From an uncultured Collinsella sp. (GTDB lineage Bacteria; Actinomycetota; Coriobacteriia; Coriobacteriales; Coriobacteriaceae): a stretch of DNA of 64,000 nucleotides. The stretch's first letter is position 1; each line of letters begins with the position of its first letter. The DNA lies in NCBI GenBank assembly GCA_900541045.1, contig UQID01000001.1, positions 108,290 through 172,289 on the forward strand. Direction: 5' to 3'. The notes beneath the pieces were generated by a model, which had not been told where the DNA came from, searched no databases, and saw only the letters and a program-made list of their open reading frames with translations. Made by a program: the position numbers and the translations under genes. This document shows positions 1-6,246 of the stretch, piece by piece.

Positions 1-252
1 CGATCCTTTCGATCGATGGCGATGGGGCGCTTGTCCGGTCCCGTAAGGGCCCTCTCCGGACGTGCGTCTTGACGAGTTCTATTATCCATAAATGCAACCA
101 AATGTGAAGCCTATTAGGAATGATTTTTAATAAAACAATTTTGAGATATGAAGATGTTGATTGATTAACGATTGGCAGGACGTCTGCGATCTCTGCTGAG
201 TACAATCGGTCGAGCAAATGTTGACCAATCAACAAATGAGGGAGTTTCCTTT
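1..252. other. Left-edge non-coding region upstream of the alcohol dehydrogenase
   Basis: No gene can be assigned here. Two frames are open at the window edge (one to a stop at 70-72, one to a stop at 103-105), so the 3' tail of an upstream gene is possible but unrecognisable. Positions 100-165 are noticeably AT-rich, as expected for a promoter. An imperfect palindrome, GTTGACCAATCAAC at 220-233, sits just before the ribosome binding site of the next gene and could be an operator. An upstream in-frame TTG at 172 would extend the dehydrogenase by 27 residues, but it lacks a good ribosome binding site. Confidence 0.4.
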
Positions 253-1473
253 ATGCATCTAGCCCGCCGCGCCTGGTGCCGAACGTATCAAACGGTTTTT
301 CGCATCGCATTGCCAGTGCTGCCCTATACCGAGCCGCGCATTCTGGAGCACGCTGAGGATGTGCCCACAGTGCTTCAAAAGCGTTCGATACAACGGGTTC
401 TTATCGTGACGGATCCCGACATTGCCCGTCTGGGGCTCACGGCACCGCTCGAGACAGCGCTCGCGTCCAAGGGAATTGGCGCTGCGGTCTATGCCAAAAC
501 ATCAGCGAATCCTACGGTCTCAAATGTGGAGGAAGCGGCGTCCCTGTATCGAGAGAGCGCCTGCCAGGCCATTATCGGCTTTGGCGGTGGCTCGGCCATG
601 GACTGTGCCAAGGGCGTGGGAGCACGTATCGCGCAGCCAAACAAGCCCATCAACAAGATGCGCGGCCTGCTGCGGATTCATCGTCGCCTGCCGCTGCTCA
701 TCGCCGTTCCCACCACGGCAGGCACGGGAAGCGAGGTCACGCTTGCGGCGGTAATTACCGATGGCGAGACGCACTACAAGTACCCTATTAACGACTTTGT
801 ACTTATCCCGCGCTTTGCGGTGCACGATCCCGAGTTTACGCGTGGCCTGCCCGCCTCCATTACGGGGCAGACGGGCATGGACGCCCTGACGCATGCCGTC
901 GAGGCCTTTATCGGGCGAAGCACTACGCCCTATACGCGCAAGATGGCGCGACAGGCGGTGCAGCTCATCCACGACAATTTGCTCGAGGCCTATGAACATG
1001 GCGACGACATGCGTGCGCGTCGCAACATGCTTTCGGCGGCGTATAAGGCGGGTGTTGCCTTTACACGCTCCTATGTTGGATACGTTCATGCCATCGCACA
1101 CAGCCTGGGCGGGCGTTACGGGATTCCGCACGGCTTGGCCAACGCCATCATCCTGCCGCATATGCTTCGCGCCTATGGCGAAACTGCTGCTCCTAAGCTC
1201 GCCGATCTCGCCCGCATGGCCGGTATCGCGCCGGCTAACGCGCAGGACAGCCTGGCGGCCGAGGCCTTTATCGATTGGGTCGATCGAATGAACGCCGCCT
1301 TGGACATTCCCAAATATGTCACGGGCATTCGCCGCTCTGACATTCCCGAAATGGCGGCGCATGCCGATGCCGAGGCTAATCCCCTGTACCCCGTTCCGCT
1401 TCTAATGGACCGTTTGGAGCTCGAGCGTATGTACGAGGTCGTCGCGGGTGGTATGTTTGAGGACGAGAACTAG
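253..1473 (+). CDS. Iron-containing (group III) alcohol dehydrogenase
   Basis: Soluble NAD(P)H-dependent alcohol dehydrogenase or aldehyde reductase of 406 residues, the usual length of the Fe-ADH family. Visible family marks are the dinucleotide loop GGGSAMD (residues 111-117), GTGSE (157-161), and the metal and active-site residues Asp210, His214, His279, His283 and His293, spaced like those of FucO. The ATG at 253 follows GAGGGAG with 8 nt spacing and gives a normal-length protein, so it is preferred to the TTG at 172. The stop codon is embedded in the Shine-Dalgarno sequence of the aldehyde dehydrogenase that follows, so the two are cotranscribed and probably interconvert an alcohol, its aldehyde and the acid. 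The substrate cannot be read from the sequence; 1,3-propanediol, lactaldehyde and ethanol are all possible. Confidence 0.9.
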   Translation: MHLARRAWCRTYQTVFRIALPVLPYTEPRILEHAEDVPTVLQKRSIQRVLIVTDPDIARLGLTAPLETALASKGIGAAVYAKTSANPTVSNVEEAASLYRESACQAIIGFGGGSAMDCAKGVGARIAQPNKPINKMRGLLRIHRRLPLLIAVPTTAGTGSEVTLAAVITDGETHYKYPINDFVLIPRFAVHDPEFTRGLPASITGQTGMDALTHAVEAFIGRSTTPYTRKMARQAVQLIHDNLLEAYEHGDDMRARRNMLSAAYKAGVAFTRSYVGYVHAIAHSLGGRYGIPHGLANAIILPHMLRAYGETAAPKLADLARMAGIAPANAQDSLAAEAFIDWVDRMNAALDIPKYVTGIRRSDIPEMAAHADAEANPLYPVPLLMDRLELERMYEVVAGGMFEDEN

Positions 1474-1481
1474 GAGGGTCC

Positions 1482-2861
1482 ATGAACACCGAGGAAATTG
1501 CGCGCATCGTCGGCGATCAGCGCACTTACTTTAAGACGCACGCCACGTTTGATGTCGATGCTCGACGTCGCGCGCTTGTGCGCCTGCGCGAGGCGGTACG
1601 GGCGCACGAGGCCGATATTGCCCATGCGCTCAAGACCGATTTGGGAAAGTCGCATGACGAGGCATATATGTGCGAGATCGGCACGTCGCTTTCTGAGATT
1701 CGTCATCAGATTGCGCATGTGGCTCGATGGAGTCGTTCGCGCCTGCGTCCGTGTGACCTTGCCAACGCCGTGAGCGTGTGCAAAACGCAAGCCGTGCCCT
1801 ATGGTGTCACGCTCATCATGGCGCCCTGGAACTATCCGTTTTTGCTGACGCTCGAGCCGCTCGCTGGCGCCCTTGCCGCGGGCAATACCGTGGTTATCAA
1901 GCCGAGCGCCTATGCTCCGGCATCGAGCGCGGTGCTCAAGCAAATCTGTGAAGAAGCATTTGATCCGTGCTTGGTGACGGTTGTCGAGGGCGGGCGCGCC
2001 GAAAACGAAGCGCTGCTCGACGAGTGCTGGGACAAGATATTCTTTACCGGTAGCGTTCCGGTCGGCAAACTCGTCATGGAGCGCGCAAGTAAAAACCTTA
2101 CGCCTGTGACGCTTGAGCTGGGCGGAAAGAGTCCCTGCATCGTGGATGCGACGGCAAACTTGAAGGTCGCGGCACGGCGTATCGCCTTTGGTAAATGGCT
2201 CAACGTGGGGCAGACCTGCGTGGCGCCCGACTACCTGCTGGTCGATACGCGCGTGCACGACGAGCTGCTGGGCCTCATCAAGGAAGAGGTCCGTCGCATG
2301 TTTGGTGAGTATCCGCTCGATAACGAGGATTACGGGCACATCGTCAATGCTAAGCATTTTGCGCGCGTACGCGGACTGATCGATCCCGATAAGGTTGTGC
2401 TGGGAGGTGCCGCGCGCGAGGCTTCGCTCAAGATCGAGCCGACGATTTTGGACGGCGTGACCCCCGATGACGCCGTGATGCAGGAGGAGATTTTCGGTCC
2501 CATTTTGCCGGTGCTGACGTTTGAGAGCCTAGACGAAGCCGAGACGTTTATTACGGATCGTCCGACGCCGCTGGCCCTGTATATCTTTAGTCAGGATCGC
2601 GCAGTTCAGCAGCGCTTTGTGCGCTACGTGCCCTTTGGCGGCGGCTGCGTCAACGACACCATCATGCATTTGGCTACGAGCCATATGGGCTTTGGCGGCA
2701 TGGGCGCGAGTGGTATGGGGCAGTACCATGGCCGCGAGAGCTTCGATACGTTTAGCCATAAGAAGAGCATCGTGAACAAGGCAACCTGGCTGGACGTGCC
2801 ATTCCGCTATGCCCCTTACGCAAGCTGGAAGCACAAGTTCGTGCGCATGTTTGTGCATTAG
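1482..2861 (+). CDS. Aldehyde dehydrogenase, ALDH3-like
   Basis: NAD(P)+-dependent oxidation of an aldehyde to its carboxylic acid. The 459 residues fit the shorter ALDH3/coniferyl-aldehyde dehydrogenase subgroup. Catalytic positions are visible: Asn117 in APWNYPF, general base Glu212 in LELGGKSP and nucleophile Cys246 in GQTCVAP. The C-terminal FGGMGASGMGQYHG motif and a short hydrophobic tail (residues 435-459) also resemble ALDH3 proteins, some of which are membrane-associated. The start lies 8 nt after the stop of the iron-dependent alcohol dehydrogenase and uses the TAGGAGGG that contains that stop. The pair likely forms a two-gene operon ended by the hairpin at 2885-2920. Confidence 0.92.
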   Translation: MNTEEIARIVGDQRTYFKTHATFDVDARRRALVRLREAVRAHEADIAHALKTDLGKSHDEAYMCEIGTSLSEIRHQIAHVARWSRSRLRPCDLANAVSVCKTQAVPYGVTLIMAPWNYPFLLTLEPLAGALAAGNTVVIKPSAYAPASSAVLKQICEEAFDPCLVTVVEGGRAENEALLDECWDKIFFTGSVPVGKLVMERASKNLTPVTLELGGKSPCIVDATANLKVAARRIAFGKWLNVGQTCVAPDYLLVDTRVHDELLGLIKEEVRRMFGEYPLDNEDYGHIVNAKHFARVRGLIDPDKVVLGGAAREASLKIEPTILDGVTPDDAVMQEEIFGPILPVLTFESLDEAETFITDRPTPLALYIFSQDRAVQQRFVRYVPFGGGCVNDTIMHLATSHMGFGGMGASGMGQYHGRESFDTFSHKKSIVNKATWLDVPFRYAPYASWKHKFVRMFVH

Positions 2862-2884
2862 AATTAGATAAGATAGGGCAAACA

Positions 2885-2922
2885 AAATGGCCGTCTCTGC
2901 GCAAACGAAGGCGGCCATTTCT
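2885..2922 (+). terminator. Terminator-like hairpin after the aldehyde dehydrogenase
   Basis: Perfect 9-bp inverted repeat AAATGGCCG (2885-2893) and CGGCCATTT (2912-2920) with an 18-nt loop, 23 nt after the stop codon. The T-run is short (TTTCTT), so efficiency is uncertain. The rest of the gap up to 3127 holds no gene I can support. Confidence 0.6.
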
Positions 2923-3127
2923 TACGATGAAAACGTGTATCGGAGTTGGCAAGACCCGCTGCCACGGGTGCCATCCGCGTATTCCTATCTTATTTGCAAG
3001 CGCTCTGTCATGTGAGCGTTGCGACAAATGAGCGAAAGGCACGGGCGGGCGAAATGATGTCCGCACGAGTTCGTAGACTTCTCAATATGGTTAAGCGCCG
3101 GTTTATCCGGTCGTTAGAGGAGTTGCC

Positions 3128-3454
3128 ATGTACGAGCCTTCACGTGTTCTTTTGTCGTTTCATATCGCAGGATTTCAGTATGCCGACGGTGCCTTGGTCC
3201 TGGGCGATCTTAAGGTCGGCGATAAGCTGACGCTGTGTGCCGAGCGCGATAATCCCCATGACCCCGAGGCGGTTGCGATCTATTACGGCAACACCAAGCT
3301 CGGCTATGTTCCGGGAAACGAGGTCGGCCCGCTATCCGTGATGATGTATTACGGACACGAGGGTGTATTTGAGGCGCGCGTGCAGCAGGTTGCCCCCGAG
3401 CGTAGCCCGTGGCACCAGGTGCGCGTTGGCCTCTACGTGGTGGATGCTCGCTAG
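3128..3454 (+). CDS. Stand-alone HIRAN-domain protein
   Basis: The 108-residue protein is essentially one HIRAN domain: an N-terminal strand with AGFQYADG, then GDKLTL, the conserved block ERDNPHDPEAVAIYY and KLGYVPG. HIRAN domains are known from HLTF/Rad5-type remodellers, where they bind DNA 3' ends; stand-alone bacterial versions are common and mostly uncharacterised. The start follows GAGGAGTTGCC. A small acidic/basic protein begins 18 nt downstream, so the two are probably cotranslated. A role in DNA repair or nucleic-acid recognition is inference from the fold only. Confidence 0.8.
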   Translation: MYEPSRVLLSFHIAGFQYADGALVLGDLKVGDKLTLCAERDNPHDPEAVAIYYGNTKLGYVPGNEVGPLSVMMYYGHEGVFEARVQQVAPERSPWHQVRVGLYVVDAR

Positions 3455-3472
3455 TCGGTAAGGGAGGCTGCC

Positions 3473-3652
3473 ATGTTTGATGACGATGGCCTGTTCGATC
3501 TGACGGATGACCCGTTTGAGTGGGATATGCTGCTCGACGATGATGAGCTGGAGCAGGACCGTAAGAAGCGGCAGGACAAGAAAACTCAGGGTGACGCTTC
3601 GAAAAAGCAAGACAAGCGCCGCCGCGGACTGTTCGGCGGGCTCTTTGGATAA
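3473..3652 (+). CDS. Small 59-residue charge-segregated hypothetical protein
   Basis: A short gene with a good ribosome binding site (AGGGAGG, 3461-3467) and an ATG at 3473. The first half is strongly acidic (MFDDDGLFDLTDDPFEW and LLDDDE), the second half strongly basic (repeated KK and KR pairs), and the protein ends in RRRGLFGGLFG. I do not recognise a family. The Gly-Leu-Phe repeat at the very end could be a membrane-contacting or protein-docking tail. It lies 18 nt after the HIRAN gene in the same orientation and is probably its operon partner. Real coding status is inferred from the ribosome binding site, spacing and organised composition. Confidence 0.65.
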   Translation: MFDDDGLFDLTDDPFEWDMLLDDDELEQDRKKRQDKKTQGDASKKQDKRRRGLFGGLFG

Positions 3653-3718
3653 CCGCCGCATCGCTGCGTCTGTATACTTAGCACGAGTTGAACACGTTGC
3701 GAAATGAGGACAGAGACG

Positions 3719-4264
3719 ATGATGTGGTTTACCGCCGACCTGCACCTGGGCGACACGAATATCCTGCACGACATGGATCGACCGTTTGATTCGGTCGAGG
3801 AGATGAACCGCAAGGTCATCGATGCCGTGAATGAGTGCGTGGCGGCGGACGACCGTCTCTATATCTTGGGAGACTTTACCTATCGTTTGCCCCTGGCGGA
3901 TGCTGTGCGCCTGCGCGAGCGCATCGAATGTCAGAACGTAACGCTCATCCGTGGCAACCATGACGGTGACTGGGAAGATCCAGCTGCGCCCCAAATCTGG
4001 GAAGACGTGCATGATTACCTGGAGATTGCTCCCGGCTATGCCAAGGGCCATCGCCTGGTGTTGAGCCATTACCCCATGCTCAGCTGGAATGGCAAGGCGC
4101 GTGGCGCCATCATGCTGCACGGGCATATCCACAGCAGGGGAGACCGCACCAACGCGCGCAACCGCGATCGCGAGCGCCCCATTTATCGCTACGATGTGGG
4201 CCTCGACGCCAACGACTACAAGCCCGTAAGTCGCGATCAAATCCTCGGCTTCTTTGGACTGTAA
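3719..4264 (+). CDS. Calcineurin-like metallophosphoesterase
   Basis: Cytoplasmic phosphoesterase of about 181 residues. The ordered metal-binding motifs of the family are all present: DLHLGD near the N-terminus, GDFTY, GNHD, SHYP and the closing HGHIH. The short, cap-less form resembles the YfcE/MJ0936 group or phage-type phosphohydrolases; the substrate (phosphodiester, cyclic nucleotide or nucleotide) cannot be predicted. ATG codons at 3704, 3719 and 3722 are in frame; GAGGA at 3706-3710 is correctly spaced for 3719, which I chose. A strong terminator at 4322-4356 follows. Confidence 0.85.
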   Translation: MMWFTADLHLGDTNILHDMDRPFDSVEEMNRKVIDAVNECVAADDRLYILGDFTYRLPLADAVRLRERIECQNVTLIRGNHDGDWEDPAAPQIWEDVHDYLEIAPGYAKGHRLVLSHYPMLSWNGKARGAIMLHGHIHSRGDRTNARNRDRERPIYRYDVGLDANDYKPVSRDQILGFFGL

Positions 4265-4270
4265 TTCTTG

Positions 4271-4319
4271 AACCACTGCACAAACCGCGACAAAGGGGAC
4301 AGGCACCTTTGTGGTGGTT
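4271..4319. repeat. Short hairpin element with GGGGACAGG core
   Basis: An imperfect inverted repeat: AACCAC..CACAAA (4271-4284, with a TG bulge) pairs with TTTGTGGTGGTT (4308-4319), and an inner CAAAGG/CCTTTG pair flanks GGGACAGG. A similar core (AAAGGGACAGG) occurs on the minus strand in the loop of the hairpin at 18207-18239. From memory, elements reading ACAAAGG...CTGTCCCC are dispersed between genes in many Coriobacteria; this was not searched. Confidence 0.45.
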
Positions 4320-4321
4320 CT

Positions 4322-4356
4322 GGCGCCGTTGCCATTATGGCAGCGGCGCCTTTTTT
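4322..4356 (+). terminator. Rho-independent terminator of the phosphoesterase gene
   Basis: A 13-bp stem with a single mismatched (wobble) pair, GGCGCCGTTGCCA (4322-4334) against TGGCAGCGGCGCC (4338-4350), a 3-nt loop and TTTTTT at 4351-4356. This is a textbook intrinsic terminator. Confidence 0.9.
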
Positions 4357-4414
4357 GTCCGTGCGACGCGGTAGAGTGTAGGCGGTCGAAATTTGCGTCC
4401 ATCGAGGAGCTGCT

Positions 4415-6172
4415 ATGAACGAGATTAAGTGCCCGCATTGCGGCGAAGTATTTAAGGTCGATGCGTCCGGCTATGCGGACATCGTCAAGCAAGTGCGCGA
4501 TGCCGAGTTTTCGCGCGATCTGGATGAGCGTGTGAAGGCAGTCCAGCGCGAGGGCGAGCAGGCGCTGGAGCTTGAGCGCTCGCGTTCGACGGCTGCTTTG
4601 CAGGAGGCGGAGTCTCAGCGCAACGCTCAGCTTGTCGAGCAGAAGAACGCTGCGGCTCAACAGCTGGCACAAGAGGTCGCCAAGCGCGATACTGAGCTTG
4701 CCGAACTGCGCGCCAAGCTCGAGGGCGCTGCCGCAGAGCGCGAGAACGCAAGCCAGCGTGCGGCGGTTGAAGCCCGTGCCGACGCTCAAAAGGAGAACGC
4801 CAAGCTTCAGCGCGAGATCGACAATTTGCGCGCGCAGCTGGGACGCAAGGATGACGAAGCCAAACTTGCCGAGGCGGCGGCGCGCAATGCTGCTCAAAGC
4901 GATCTGTCCGCCCGCGACGCTCAGATTGCTGAGCTACAGGCAAAGCTCTCCGCTGCGGACAAGACCCAGGAGATGGCGCTTGCTGCTGCCGCGGCAGAGT
5001 CGCAGCGTGAGCTCGATGCCGCTCGCAGCGAGGGCGAGCGCGCGCTTGCTGACTATCGTGCGAAGGTACAAGAGAAGTTTTCCGCCGCAAAGGCTCAGTC
5101 CGAGCAAGAGGCCGAGGGCCTGCGTGCCCAGCTGCGCGAACAGGAGCTGACGGCCAAAATGAACCTATCGGAGGCGGTCGCCGCGGCGGAGCGTGAGCGT
5201 GATGAAGCACGTGCCAAGCTCACGAGCGAGCTGGCGGTGCGCGATTCTCGCGAGGAACAGGCTAAGGCGGCGCATGAGCTCGAGCTTGCCCAGGCCAGGC
5301 GCGCGAGCGATGACCTGATTCGCTACAAGGATGAAGAGATTGAGCGCCTTAAGGACATGAAGGTCCGTCTGTCCACCAAGATGGTGGGCGAGTCGCTCGA
5401 GCAGCACTGCGAGACCGAGTTTAACCGCCTACGCATGACGGCGTTTCCTAACGCGTACTTTGAGAAAGATAACGATGCGTCCGAGGGCACCAAAGGGGAC
5501 TTTATCTTCCGCGAGTGCGACGCGAGCGGCAACGAGGTCATTTCGATTATGTTCGAGATGAAAAACGAGAACGACGAGACTGCGACCAAGCACAAGAACG
5601 AGGACTTCTTTAAGAAGCTCGACCACGATCGTCGCCAGAAGGGCTGTGAGTATGCAGTGCTCTGCACGCTGCTCGAGCCCGAGAGCGAGCTTTACAACGC
5701 GGGCATCGTCGATGTGAGCTATCGCTACGAGAAGATGTATGTGATTCGCCCGCAGTTCTTTATTCCCATGATCACGCTTCTTCGCAACGCCGCCATGGGT
5801 TCGCTGCGCTATAAGCAGGAGCTGGCGGAGTACAAACAGCAGAATATCGACGTCACGAACTTCGAAGCCAAGATGGAGAAGTTCAAGAATGATTTCGGCC
5901 GCAACTACGAGATCGCGAGCCGCAAGTTTCAAACGGCGATCGATGAGATCGACAAGACGATTAGCCATCTGCAGAAAACCAAGGAGGCGTTGCTGTCCTC
6001 CGAGAACAATCTGCGCCTGGCCAACAAGAAAGCCGACGATCTTACCATTCGCAAGCTCACCTGGGGTAACAAGACCATGAAGGCGGCCTTTGACGAGGCG
6101 CGCGGGGCTGCGACGGAGACAAACGATGAGCCCGCCGAGGCGGATTCATATGAGGTCGAGGATGCCGAGTAA
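4415..6172 (+). CDS. DUF2130 coiled-coil protein with nuclease-like C-terminal domain
   Basis: A 585-residue protein in three parts. The N-terminus has a single CPHCGE knuckle (residues 6-11). Residues of roughly 30-310 are Ala/Glu/Arg-rich coiled coil. The DUF2130 region (about 315-520) carries KGDFIFRE, then IMFEMKNEND, then DHDRRQKGCEYAVLC. The spacing of an Asp (GDF), then Glu-x-Lys (FEMK), resembles a PD-(D/E)xK nuclease core; that is my inference, and the family is formally uncharacterised. The tail is again helical and acidic. GAGGAG precedes the ATG. The gene stands alone between two strong terminators. A DNA-associated structural or nuclease role is plausible but unproven. Confidence 0.8.
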   Translation: MNEIKCPHCGEVFKVDASGYADIVKQVRDAEFSRDLDERVKAVQREGEQALELERSRSTAALQEAESQRNAQLVEQKNAAAQQLAQEVAKRDTELAELRAKLEGAAAERENASQRAAVEARADAQKENAKLQREIDNLRAQLGRKDDEAKLAEAAARNAAQSDLSARDAQIAELQAKLSAADKTQEMALAAAAAESQRELDAARSEGERALADYRAKVQEKFSAAKAQSEQEAEGLRAQLREQELTAKMNLSEAVAAAERERDEARAKLTSELAVRDSREEQAKAAHELELAQARRASDDLIRYKDEEIERLKDMKVRLSTKMVGESLEQHCETEFNRLRMTAFPNAYFEKDNDASEGTKGDFIFRECDASGNEVISIMFEMKNENDETATKHKNEDFFKKLDHDRRQKGCEYAVLCTLLEPESELYNAGIVDVSYRYEKMYVIRPQFFIPMITLLRNAAMGSLRYKQELAEYKQQNIDVTNFEAKMEKFKNDFGRNYEIASRKFQTAIDEIDKTISHLQKTKEALLSSENNLRLANKKADDLTIRKLTWGNKTMKAAFDEARGAATETNDEPAEADSYEVEDAE

Positions 6173-6195
6173 GGCATAGCATATAGTGCAAAAGT

Positions 6196-6225
6196 GGGGC
6201 CGCTGGCGATGTTGCCAGCGGCCCC
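6196..6225. terminator. Bidirectional terminator between convergent genes
   Basis: Perfect 12-bp stem GGGGCCGCTGGC (6196-6207) and GCCAGCGGCCCC (6214-6225) with a 6-nt loop, between the convergent DUF2130 and helicase genes. T-runs are weak on both sides, but position and strength suggest it serves both genes. Confidence 0.75.
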
Positions 6226-6246
6226 GTTCCGTTTCAGTATGGTCGG

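Noticed and set aside
172..252. TTG-initiated N-terminal extension of the alcohol dehydrogenase
   Set aside because: No ribosome binding site at 172, whereas GAGGGAG precedes ATG 253, which gives the normal family length.
3332..4897. 521-codon minus-strand frame across the HIRAN, phosphoesterase and DUF2130 genes
   Set aside because: Crosses a strong terminator and three supported genes; composition typical of an antisense frame.
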